A stretch of 64,000 bases of DNA from JBAXPV01 sp037132075 (GTDB lineage: Bacteria > Bacteroidota > Bacteroidia > Bacteroidales > CAIXZF01): positions 124,001-188,000 of the forward strand of contig JBAXPV010000001.1 of NCBI GenBank assembly GCA_037132075.1, given 5' to 3'. The position numbers and the translations under genes are program-made. This document shows, one piece after another, positions 17,865 through 26,054 of the stretch (positions are counted from its first letter, which is position 1; each line of letters opens with the position of its first letter). The notes beneath the pieces are model-generated. The model saw only the letters and a list, made by a program, of their open reading frames with translations. It searched no databases and was not told where the DNA came from.

Positions 17865-19988
17865 ATGAAGCTCCTGAAAAGCACCTGGCCACAGCTCGGC
17901 CTCCTGCTTGTAATCCTTCTTGCCTATGGCCCCGTCGCTTTTCTGCATCACCCGCTGAAATTCGACCTGATCACCACGGCTTTCCCCTGGCGATATTTTA
18001 TCGGAGAATGCCTCCAGAACTTTCAATTACCCCTGTGGAACCCCTATCAAAACCTGGGCTATCCCATTCATGCCGACCCACAAAGCGGGGCCTGGTATCC
18101 CATCACCTGGTTCATCGGGTTTTTCAGGGGATACGACATCTACAGCCAAAGCTGGGAATTCCTGCTGCACCTCTTCCTTGCCGGACTAGGCATACAACAG
18201 CTCGCCAAACAATCAGGCCTTAACAAAGAAATTGGCTTCCTCGCGTCTCTGGCTTATGTCTGCAGCGGGTTTTTCGTGGGCAATGCGCAACATCTTCCCT
18301 GGATCATCAGCGCAAGCTGGATACCATTCATACTCGCCTGGTATATAAAACTTTACAAAGACCTAAGCTACAAAACTGCAATCGTTCTGGCACTATTCTT
18401 CTTCATGCTCCTCAGCGGTGGATACCCTGCATTCTTTATCGTCCTCATTTACCTGCTCGGCATACTCTTCATTTACTTTTCTTACCATCTTTTTTTTGTT
18501 TTGGAAAAAAAAGCAGAAACATTACGCTTCGTAAAAGTCAATGTCGTAACCCTGCTCGCAACAAGTCTGTTTTCCTCCGTTGTGCTCGTCTCCATCTATG
18601 AGTCAATCCCATACATAAGTCGTGGGGCTGGCATCAACATAAGCCTGGCCCTCACCGGTCCTTTTTCCCCGCAAAGCATGATTTCCTTCGTCTTTCCCTT
18701 CAGCTCCGTGAAAGACGCTGTCTTTTTTCACACCGACCCGAGTATGCGTAACGCCTATTTCGGAATCGTCCTGCTCGTCTTTTTGGGTTATGTCATACCC
18801 AAAAGGAAAAGCCCCCTGATCCGCATCTTTTTTGGCTGGGCAATTTTTTGCCTGCTGGCTTCCATGGGCGAATACCTGCCCCTGCGACAATGGCTGTTCG
18901 ATTACCTGCCCCTGATGAATCTCTTCCGCATGCCGGCCCTCTTCCGCCTGTTTACCATCATTGGGTTTATCCTGACAGCATCCTGCGGATTACAACAATT
19001 CCTGGACAAAGAACCACAAGCAGGCAATGCCTTCAGAACCCTCCTCTTCTTCTTTTTCCTGATTCCGGCACTCATTGCCGCTTCGCTGCTCTTCACCTAT
19101 CACAGGGCCTTGATTGAAATGTTTAAATATGACTTTTTCCAGGTCTCCGACTTTCTCAATTTCAAAGACTCAGTCATGGTCTCAGCCTCAATCCTGTCCA
19201 TCCTTTCCATCCTGTTATTTCTTTCTATTATACTTTTCAAAAAGACAAATTTAAAAATTCTGGCAATCAGCCTGATCCTCATCCTTGACCTTGTACTTGC
19301 CACCAGGCTCAATGGACCCTATACAATATATGATGATTCAACGAATTCATGGACATTACACCAGATCGACAAAGGCTTTCCTTCAGGCTTTCCCAAGCCC
19401 CTGATGATGCCTGTGGAACTCAATTCCGACAATTTATCCCGCTTTCATGTTTTTTACAACAATGTAAGCTGTTTCCGGAAACAAATCGGATATGACGGCT
19501 ACAACCCATTCAACCTCAGCGCATACGACAAGCTGGCATTTGCAAACAATGCGCTTTTTAATACCATCATCAGCAAGCCACCAATATACTTGTCAGAAGC
19601 AGGAAACACTCCCGGACTACTTCATCCCGGCGATACCTGCTATTTCCTTTCCTTTAAACCAGGCCACGTCCGTATAAACACCCAAACCAAAGATGCAGCA
19701 ATACTCAATTTACTTCAAAACTTTTACCCCGGCTGGCGCCTGACAATCGATAACAAAAAGGAATCAATCATCACACCAAACATATGTCTAATGTCGGCCT
19801 TTGTTCCAAAAGGTTCGCACACCCTCGAATTCAAATACCAGCCATGGAAAGTCATCTGGGCTTTTTGGCTTAGCCTTGGTTCGCTGATCACTGCATTGTT
19901 TTTTTTAGGGTTTCATCGTTTAAAAATCCTTCAGTCGCGCTATCAGATCCAAAGGATTAACAACTTCGACTCCTTGACTCATCCCTAA
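17865..19988 (+). CDS. YfhO-family multi-span membrane protein
   Basis: The 707-residue protein has about a dozen hydrophobic helices through residue 480, then a soluble C-terminal part and a last helix near 660-680. The first loop contains FDLITTAFPWRYFIGECLQN and LPLWNPYQNLGYPIHADPQS, which is the conserved start of the YfhO family. These are GT-C-like proteins linked in some bacteria to lipoteichoic acid or glycolipid glycosylation. The C-terminal NFYPGWRLTIDNKKESI with PKGSHTLEFKYQP is also typical of the family. A glycosyl-transfer role is inferred from fold class only. Its ATG follows the sppA stop by 5 bp. Confidence 0.8.
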   Translation: MKLLKSTWPQLGLLLVILLAYGPVAFLHHPLKFDLITTAFPWRYFIGECLQNFQLPLWNPYQNLGYPIHADPQSGAWYPITWFIGFFRGYDIYSQSWEFLLHLFLAGLGIQQLAKQSGLNKEIGFLASLAYVCSGFFVGNAQHLPWIISASWIPFILAWYIKLYKDLSYKTAIVLALFFFMLLSGGYPAFFIVLIYLLGILFIYFSYHLFFVLEKKAETLRFVKVNVVTLLATSLFSSVVLVSIYESIPYISRGAGINISLALTGPFSPQSMISFVFPFSSVKDAVFFHTDPSMRNAYFGIVLLVFLGYVIPKRKSPLIRIFFGWAIFCLLASMGEYLPLRQWLFDYLPLMNLFRMPALFRLFTIIGFILTASCGLQQFLDKEPQAGNAFRTLLFFFFLIPALIAASLLFTYHRALIEMFKYDFFQVSDFLNFKDSVMVSASILSILSILLFLSIILFKKTNLKILAISLILILDLVLATRLNGPYTIYDDSTNSWTLHQIDKGFPSGFPKPLMMPVELNSDNLSRFHVFYNNVSCFRKQIGYDGYNPFNLSAYDKLAFANNALFNTIISKPPIYLSEAGNTPGLLHPGDTCYFLSFKPGHVRINTQTKDAAILNLLQNFYPGWRLTIDNKKESIITPNICLMSAFVPKGSHTLEFKYQPWKVIWAFWLSLGSLITALFFLGFHRLKILQSRYQIQRINNFDSLTHP

Positions 19989-20013
19989 TAGATGATTCTT
20001 GAATAATGTAATT

Positions 20014-20069
20014 ATTAAGCGTGCAGATTTACTTTTGTTTTATCAATTTACACGCTTAATTATTTTTTT
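20014..20069 (+). terminator. rho-independent terminator after the YfhO gene
   Basis: ATTAAGCGTG (20014-20023) pairs with CACGCTTAAT (20051-20060) across a 27-nt loop and is followed by a T-rich run. It closes the sppA-YfhO transcript. Confidence 0.6.
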
Positions 20070-20128
20070 CTATGCTGCACTTCCATGGTTCCGACACGCA
20101 TATTATCCACGATTCCTATGATTTTCCT

Positions 20129-20136
20129 TACCTTTG
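20129..20136 (+). promoter_or_regulatory. -7 promoter box of the aminotransferase gene
   Basis: TACCTTTG fits TAnnTTTG. It ends 19 bp before the start codon, giving a very short leader. No clear -33 box is seen. Confidence 0.55.
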
Positions 20137-20155
20137 CACCTAGAATCCAAAGCCA

Positions 20156-21619
20156 ATGCAAAACTACTTCAAGCGCTTTCGCGACAACATTATCGGGATC
20201 AATCAGAGCTTTTTGTCTCCCTATGGCGTTAAGAAAATCCTGTATGCCGACTGGATTGCCAGCGGCCGCCTATATAGTCCCATCGAAGATCGATTCACCA
20301 ACGCAATCGGGCCTTTCGTCGCCAATACCCATACTGAAGCCACGGAGACCGGCATTCGCATGACCAAAGCTTACCACCTCGCGCATCAAAAAATCAAAGA
20401 GCATGTCAATGCAGGCCCGAAAGATGTTATCATCACTACGGGTTATGGCATGACCGGCGCCATTGTCAAGTTCCAGCGCATCCTCGGACTGAAAACCCCT
20501 TGCCAGTCGGATGATGCCGATTGTAAACGGGAAGAAAAAAGACCCGTGGTCTTCATCACCCACATGGAACATCACTCGAACCACACCTCCTGGTTTGAGA
20601 CTTTCGCCGACGTCGTGCAGCTTCATCCCAACAAACACAACCTGGTCGACCTCGACGAACTGAATATCATGCTGTATAAATACAGGGATCGTGAATTGAA
20701 AATAGGCTCGTTTACCGCTTGTTCCAATGTGACTGGCATCAGCACTCCTTACCACAAAATGGCTCGAATCATGCACGAAAATGGCGGCTATTGTTTTATC
20801 GACTTCGCTGCTTCTGCCCCCTACCACGAAATGAATATGCACCCCGCCGACCCAATGGAAAGCCTGGATGCGATCTTTTTCTCTCCCCATAAGTTCCTGG
20901 GTGGCCCCGGAAGTTCAGGCGTACTAATCTTCAACTCAGAGCTTTACAAAGGGCATTCTCCAGACCAACCCGGGGGTGGCACCGTAGACTGGACAAACGC
21001 CTGGGGCGAATTCAAATATATCGATGACATCGAAGCCCGCGAAGACGGTGGAACACCCGGTTTTTTACAAGCCATGCGCACTGCCCTTGCCATAGAACTG
21101 AAAAATCAAATGGGCGTGACTAATATCAAAAAACGTGAGGCAGAACTAACAGCACTGGCCTTCGAGGTGCTGTCGAAGGTGCCTGGCATCCAAATCCTCG
21201 CTGAAGATGAAAAAGAACGTCTCGGGGTGATCTCCTTTTATATAGAACCCATTCACTACAACCTCATCGTAAAACTCCTCAACGACCGATATGGAATCCA
21301 GGTGAGAGGCGGATGCGCCTGTGCCGGCACCTACGGTCATTACCTCCTCGATGTGACCTATGAGAAATCACACGAAATCACCAGCCGTATCAACAGCGGC
21401 GACTTCAGCAAAAAACCAGGCTGGGTAAGACTTTCCTTACATCCTGTCATGACCGACGAGGAAGTCCGTTTCATTGCAAATGCCCTGTGTGATATTGCCG
21501 AAAACCACAACGAATGGATCCTGGATTACAATTACGACAAACACAAAAATGAATTCATACATAAAAACGAAACCGGCGGCGAATTCGACAAGGTTTCCGA
21601 ATGGTTTGAATTGGCATGA
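20156..21619 (+). CDS. class V aminotransferase (cysteine-desulfurase-like, PLP enzyme)
   Basis: The 487-residue protein is a fold-type I PLP enzyme of the class V group. The PLP lysine is Lys246 in FFSPHKFLGGPGSSG. Other conserved parts are THMEHHSNHTSW (cofactor and substrate loop), CFIDFAASAPYHEMNM (Asp that contacts the pyridine N) and VRGGCACAGTYGHYLL, where Cys387 or Cys389 matches the position of the sulfur-accepting Cys of group II desulfurases. It is longer than IscS or SufS (about 400) and no Fe-S assembly genes are adjacent, so a role in general sulfur transfer is not assured. It might be a desulfurase, selenocysteine lyase or another class V lyase. The stop codon overlaps the MATE gene start as ATGA. 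Confidence 0.88.
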   Translation: MQNYFKRFRDNIIGINQSFLSPYGVKKILYADWIASGRLYSPIEDRFTNAIGPFVANTHTEATETGIRMTKAYHLAHQKIKEHVNAGPKDVIITTGYGMTGAIVKFQRILGLKTPCQSDDADCKREEKRPVVFITHMEHHSNHTSWFETFADVVQLHPNKHNLVDLDELNIMLYKYRDRELKIGSFTACSNVTGISTPYHKMARIMHENGGYCFIDFAASAPYHEMNMHPADPMESLDAIFFSPHKFLGGPGSSGVLIFNSELYKGHSPDQPGGGTVDWTNAWGEFKYIDDIEAREDGGTPGFLQAMRTALAIELKNQMGVTNIKKREAELTALAFEVLSKVPGIQILAEDEKERLGVISFYIEPIHYNLIVKLLNDRYGIQVRGGCACAGTYGHYLLDVTYEKSHEITSRINSGDFSKKPGWVRLSLHPVMTDEEVRFIANALCDIAENHNEWILDYNYDKHKNEFIHKNETGGEFDKVSEWFELA

Positions 21620-22908
21620 ACCGTAAAATACTGGCCCTGGCCATCCCCAATATCGTAACCAACATCAGCATCCCATTGCTGGGCCTGGTCGATCTTGCCC
21701 TGATGGGTCATCTCAGCTCACAGGTTTATGTTGGGGCAATCGCCCTGGGTGGTATGATCTTCAATTTCATCTTCTGGGGATTCGGCTTCCTCAGGATGGG
21801 AAGCAGCGGCTTTACCTCCCAGGCCTACGGAAACCGCGACCTGCCCAAAGCCACGGAAGTGCTGGTGCGGGCTGTCTTCATTGCCTTACTCAGTAGCGTC
21901 ATGCTCATCATCCTCCAGAAACCCATCGCCATGCTGAGCTTTTACCTCATCGGCGGGAGTCCGGAAGTTGAGCGTTTTGCCAGTGAATATTTCTATATCC
22001 GTATCTATGCAGCCCCGGCTACCATCAGCCTCTATGCATTCATGGGTTGGTTTATCGGGATGCAAAATGCCCGAATTCCAATGATGCTCGCCGTCACTGT
22101 CAACATCCTGAATATCCTGTTCAGCCTGACGTTCATCAAAATATTCGCCATGCACAGCAATGGCATCGCACTGGCCAATGTGTTATCACAATGTGTTGGA
22201 ATTATGCTGGCGATTTTCTCTTTCAAAAAATACTACGGCAGACTCATTAAACATATAAAGATCCGCCATGCCTTGCGCTGGTCTGAGATGAAGATATTCC
22301 TCAATGTCAACAAAGACATCTTTATCCGGACCCTTTGCCTCATCTTCACCCTCTCGTTTTTCACCACGAAATCAGCCGGTCAAGGCGACACCATCCTGGT
22401 CGTCAACACCCTCTTGTTTCAATTCCTCTATTTCTTCTCCTATTTCGTTGACGGACTGGCTTACGCTGCCGAGGCATTGGTCGGGAAATACACTGGAGCC
22501 GGCGACAAGCCAATGCTCAGAAAAATCATAAGACGCGTATTCGAATGGGGCTTCATCCTGTCCATCCTGTATTCCCTCATATATATTTTCTTCTCATCTT
22601 TTATCTTACAGCTGTTAACCAGTCATGCCGACATTATCCTCGCCGCAAAACCATTCCTCCCCTGGGTATTTATCCTTCCCATCATCACCTTTGCCGCTTT
22701 TCTATGGGATGGCATTTATGTAGGAGCTACAGCCTCCGTTGCGATGCGAAACTCAATGCTGATAAGCACTTTGCTGATTTTCCTACCAGCATATTTTCTC
22801 CTGAGATCCGTGATGGGAAACCACGCACTTTGGCTGGCGATCCTGCTCTTCATGGCCTCACGGGGAATCTTACTCAGCATTTATTCGCGAAAAGCAATCA
22901 TGCGCTAA
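21616..22908 (+). CDS. MATE-family multidrug/metabolite exporter (DinF-like)
   Basis: The 430-residue protein has twelve membrane helices in two similar halves. It starts MNRKILALAIPNIVTNISIP and shows the MATE signatures GLVDLALMGHLSSQVYVGAI and GFLRMGSSGFTSQAYGNRD in the first half. MATE proteins export cationic drugs or metabolites using Na+ or H+ gradients; the sequence resembles the DinF branch. The ATG overlaps the aminotransferase stop (ATGA), so translation is coupled and the pair probably serves one purpose, for example export of a compound made or detoxified by the enzyme. That link is inference. Confidence 0.9.
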   Translation: MNRKILALAIPNIVTNISIPLLGLVDLALMGHLSSQVYVGAIALGGMIFNFIFWGFGFLRMGSSGFTSQAYGNRDLPKATEVLVRAVFIALLSSVMLIILQKPIAMLSFYLIGGSPEVERFASEYFYIRIYAAPATISLYAFMGWFIGMQNARIPMMLAVTVNILNILFSLTFIKIFAMHSNGIALANVLSQCVGIMLAIFSFKKYYGRLIKHIKIRHALRWSEMKIFLNVNKDIFIRTLCLIFTLSFFTTKSAGQGDTILVVNTLLFQFLYFFSYFVDGLAYAAEALVGKYTGAGDKPMLRKIIRRVFEWGFILSILYSLIYIFFSSFILQLLTSHADIILAAKPFLPWVFILPIITFAAFLWDGIYVGATASVAMRNSMLISTLLIFLPAYFLLRSVMGNHALWLAILLFMASRGILLSIYSRKAIMR

Positions 22909-22912
22909 CCAT

Positions 22913-22964
22913 CGCCAAATCGCCAAGTCGCTCATTCGCTCATTCGCCAAGTCGCCAAGTCGGA
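22913..22964. repeat. intergenic word array, word ATCGCCAA / GTCGCCAA
   Basis: Between the MATE gene and the next promoter an 8-9 nt word is repeated about six times (ATCGCCAA, GTCGCTC, ATTCGCCAA and variants). No reverse-complement partner follows. It belongs to the same style of locus-specific word arrays as those at 14839, 29728 and 31674, but with a different word. Confidence 0.6.
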
Positions 22965-22973
22965 ATTATTCCC

Positions 22974-22981
22974 TAACTTTG
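22974..22981 (+). promoter_or_regulatory. -7 promoter box of the 23.0-kb T9SS gene
   Basis: TAACTTTG matches TAnnTTTG and ends 21 bp before the ATG at 23003, directly downstream of the word array. Confidence 0.55.
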
Positions 22982-23002
22982 GACTAACCCAAAATCTTTG
23001 TC

Positions 23003-25177
23003 ATGCAAAGAATCCTACTCCTGTTTTTGATATTGAATCTTTTCTTATTTGAAGCCCTGCAAGCACAAACTTGCAGAAATGTTAGTGTCGAACTTAGCGC
23101 TACCATACAGCTGTCGCCTCCAGGCATTACCTTAAACTGGCTACAGGACACCACTGCCACCCAATACATGGTCTACCGCAAACTGAAAACGGCAAATTCC
23201 TGGGGAAGTGCCTTGCTTTCACTCGCTGGAACAAGCACCCAATACGCTGATACGACCGTATTACCCGCCACTTCATATGAATATAGAATCTATAAATCCG
23301 GCACAGGATATGTAGGATACGGTTATATCAACGCCGGAATAGAAATCCCTGCAATGGAATTCAGGGGAAGAATGGTCCTGTTAGTCGACAGCAGCCTCGT
23401 GGATTCTCTATCCAACGAATTGTTGCGGCTTCAGTCCGACCTCGAAGGTGACGGCTGGCAGGTGATCCGCCATAACGTTTCCCGCACTGCTTCAGTGACC
23501 GATGTCAAAGCCCTGATCGTGACCGATTACAACCAAAACCCAAGCAAAACCAAGGCAGTTTTTATGCTTGGACATGTCCCGGTTCCCTACAGCGGCAACA
23601 TAAACCCCGACGGCCACACTGACCATAAAGGCGCCTGGCCGGCCGACACCTATTACGCCGAGATGAACAGCAACTGGACCGACAACAGCGTGAACAACGC
23701 CACCGCCAGCGATCCGCGAAATGCCAACATCCCGGGTGATGGAAAATTCGATCAAAGTACGCTCCCATCTGATGTGGAACTACAGTCAGGACGCGTGGAT
23801 TTCGCCAATATGCCCGCCTTCGCGGAAACCGAGATTCAATTGCTTAAAAACTACCTCAACAAAGACCACGACTACCGTCATAAAGTCTTTACGGCCGAAC
23901 ACAAAGCCGTCATCGATGACAACTTCGGCTACTTCAGCGGGGAAGCCTTTGCAGCCAGTGGCTGGAAAAACTGCGCACCCCTCGTCGGCGCCACCAATGT
24001 AGTTGCAGGGGATTACTTCACGACCCTGGGCGCAAGCTCTTGCCTGTGGTCATACGGCTGTGGAGGCGGTACCTATACCAGTGCCGGCGGCATCGGAAAT
24101 ACGACTGACTTTGCCGCTGACAGCCTCCGCGGAGTTTTTAGCATGATGTTTGGCAGCTATTTTGGTGACTGGGACAAACAAAACAACTTCCTGAGGGCAG
24201 CAATCGCGCATGGCACCACCCTCACCAACGTCTGGAGTGGCAGGCCTCATTGGGTTTTTCATCATATGGCCCTTGGCGAAAACATCGGGTATGACGTTCG
24301 TCTCTCTCAAAATAATACGACACTCTATTTTTCGAATTATGCCGGGCGCTATGTCAACAACGCCCTCATGGGAGACCCAAGCCTGAGAAATGATGTCCTT
24401 GCACCTGCTTCAAACCTGGTTGCCACCACCATTGGAACGAATTGCCTGCTCAACTGGACACCTTCTCCCGACAGCATCCAGGGATATTATATTTACATGA
24501 AGAATGACAGCATGCCTGAATATGTCCGACGCAATCAAAACCTGGTCACCACAAATACGTATACAGACTCCTGCTTATTATTTCCCGGAACCTACACCTA
24601 TATGGTTCGGGCAATCGCCCGCACAAACTCCCCTTCCGGAACCTATTACAACCTCAGTCAGGGAATCACCGATACCGCCTGGAACAGCAACAACCTCGCA
24701 GTGACTGCTTATGCCACCTATGTATTGCAACACAATGTGATCACGTTTACGAATGTTTCAACGAATGCAACAAATTATCTTTGGATTTTTGGTGATGGCA
24801 CCACCAGCACTCAGGTAAATCCCGTACACACCTACCTCGACGGCCAATACCCGCTGAGCCTGATCGCCACAAACGGCTGCGATTCAGACACCCTCAACTT
24901 CTTTGTTTGGATCGCCACGGGAATCAACGAACCAACAAATACAACGAATGTTCATGTCTTCCCAAACCCTTCTTCTGGTGATTATATAATCACAGGCGAC
25001 ATAGGAAATTTTTACGAAATCAATATCTACAACATCTGCGGAGAAGTCGTTTTTCAGTCAAACCAGGAAAAGCTCCCCTATGAATTAAATTTAACGCCAC
25101 TCAAGCCGGGAAGTTACATCCTAAAACTCAAAAACAAACACCACACCCATTTCCAAACCCTCATCCTTACCCATTAA
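23003..25177 (+). CDS. T9SS type A surface protein: Fn3-like, C25-like central domain, PKD
   Basis: The 724-residue protein has a signal peptide (LILNLFLFEALQAQ) and an Fn3-like domain (ITLNWLQDTTATQYMVYRKL). A large central domain (about 115-465) follows. Its features VFMLGHVPVPYSGNINPDG, SYGCGGGTYTSAGG and YVNNALMGDPSLR resemble the gingipain-like C25 group. The conserved Cys in LWSYGCGGG might be catalytic, but a matching His is not certain. A second Fn3-like part, a PKD domain (NYLWIFGDGTTSTQVNPVHT) and a type A T9SS sorting domain (VHVFPNPSSGDYIITG; LKPGSYILKLKN) close the protein. It is likely a secreted or surface-bound protease-like protein. A decayed partial copy of its N-terminal half follows directly. 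Confidence 0.82.
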   Translation: MQRILLLFLILNLFLFEALQAQTCRNVSVELSATIQLSPPGITLNWLQDTTATQYMVYRKLKTANSWGSALLSLAGTSTQYADTTVLPATSYEYRIYKSGTGYVGYGYINAGIEIPAMEFRGRMVLLVDSSLVDSLSNELLRLQSDLEGDGWQVIRHNVSRTASVTDVKALIVTDYNQNPSKTKAVFMLGHVPVPYSGNINPDGHTDHKGAWPADTYYAEMNSNWTDNSVNNATASDPRNANIPGDGKFDQSTLPSDVELQSGRVDFANMPAFAETEIQLLKNYLNKDHDYRHKVFTAEHKAVIDDNFGYFSGEAFAASGWKNCAPLVGATNVVAGDYFTTLGASSCLWSYGCGGGTYTSAGGIGNTTDFAADSLRGVFSMMFGSYFGDWDKQNNFLRAAIAHGTTLTNVWSGRPHWVFHHMALGENIGYDVRLSQNNTTLYFSNYAGRYVNNALMGDPSLRNDVLAPASNLVATTIGTNCLLNWTPSPDSIQGYYIYMKNDSMPEYVRRNQNLVTTNTYTDSCLLFPGTYTYMVRAIARTNSPSGTYYNLSQGITDTAWNSNNLAVTAYATYVLQHNVITFTNVSTNATNYLWIFGDGTTSTQVNPVHTYLDGQYPLSLIATNGCDSDTLNFFVWIATGINEPTNTTNVHVFPNPSSGDYIITGDIGNFYEINIYNICGEVVFQSNQEKLPYELNLTPLKPGSYILKLKNKHHTHFQTLILTH

Positions 25178-25190
25178 CCCCTTATCACCC

Positions 25191-25700
25191 ATCACCCTGA
25201 CCTGGCTTGGAAATGCAGCGGCTACTCAGTATACCGTCTATAAAAAACTAAAAACCGATGTGGCCTGGGGCAATGCTGTTGCCACCCTGAGTGACAGCCT
25301 GACCCATTATATTGACGCCTCCGTTGCTGTCGGGGTCTCATACGAATATAAGGTGACCCGGACTACCTCAGGCTATGCAGCCTATGGGTATATCAATGCC
25401 GGGATACAGATCCCTATAGCGGCAATATAAACCCGGATGGTCAAGGCGACCACCAGGGCGCCTGGCCGGCTGATGTCTATTATGGATATAATCTCTATGT
25501 GAAAAGCGATTCAGTTCATGGAAATAGTCCATGATAGTGCACAGATTGTACAACAAACCGCAATATTCCAGGCCAACGAAGAATATGCTCCACACACACA
25601 ATAGCGGATTCTGCAGAACTCGCTGATTTCCCCCTGCAACCCTGCGATCATGAGGGAGATATTTTTGAAGCAAGATATAAGAAGCAAGAAACATTTTAAT
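25191..25700 (+). pseudogene. decayed partial paralogue of the preceding T9SS gene
   Basis: Reading from 25191 gives ITLTWLGNAAATQYTVYKKL and later YGYINAGIQIP, closely similar to residues about 35-113 of the gene at 23003. At 25411-25415 the match jumps about 80 residues ahead and one frame back, giving PYSGNINPDG and GAWPADVYY. In the intact gene the two joined points (23346 and 23584) both read TCCCT and lie 238 bp apart. A deletion between these 5-bp homologies therefore explains both the gap and the frameshift. Stops TGA and TAG follow, then NRNIPG in the same frame, matching NANIPG of the intact gene. No start codon or promoter remains. The region 25178-26054 otherwise holds only the dockerin-like remnant and a terminator. 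Confidence 0.8.
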
Positions 25701-25718
25701 GGACTGATAATCCTTTAA

Positions 25719-25937
25719 AAACCTTACAATACTGCTACCGATGTAAACCTGGACAACAGCATCAACATCACCGATGCGCTATTGGTCATCAAGCGGTACG
25801 TAGGACTGATCACCAGCTTCACCGCAGGCAACTGGATTATCCCCAAACCAAGCGTGACATTTACCACAACAGCTACCCAAACCGTGAACATCAAAGCGCT
25901 GTGCTTTGGGGATGTCAATGGATCATATATGCCTTAA
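25719..25937 (+). pseudogene. orphan dockerin-like C-terminal remnant
   Basis: An open stretch after an in-frame stop at 25716 reads TDVNLDNSINITDALLVIKR and ends CFGDVNGSYMP before TAA at 25935. The first part matches the calcium-binding dockerin type I loop (DxNxDxxINxxDxLxxxK), and GDVNGSY is typical of such ends in Bacteroidota surface proteins. It lacks a start, a signal peptide and the body of the protein, so it is the surviving tail of a lost gene. It may be the 3' end of the same decayed paralogue just upstream, although the intact neighbour ends in a T9SS domain instead. Confidence 0.65.
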
Positions 25938-25981
25938 AATCATTTTTCTAGCTTTAGAATTCCATAAGGAATCTCAAAAAA

Positions 25982-26022
25982 AAACACTTAGAGCACCGAC
26001 TTTAAAGTGCCCTAAGTGTTTA
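25982..26022 (-). terminator. rho-independent terminator of nifJ
   Basis: AAACACTTAGAGCAC (25982-25996) pairs with GTGCCCTAAGTGTTT (about 26007-26021). On the minus strand the stem is followed by a run of nine T. It stands 32 bp after the nifJ stop. Its core word CTAAGTG is shared with the terminator at 31008. Confidence 0.8.
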
Positions 26023-26054
26023 TTTATCACCCAATTAAGGGACAAAATCTATTT

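Noticed and set aside
20085..20363. Plus-strand frame overlapping the aminotransferase start
   Set aside because: Out of frame with a clear PLP enzyme and crossing its promoter box.
25368..25694. Minus-strand frame of 108 codons
   Set aside because: It is the reverse side of the decayed paralogue, with no recognisable motif or promoter.
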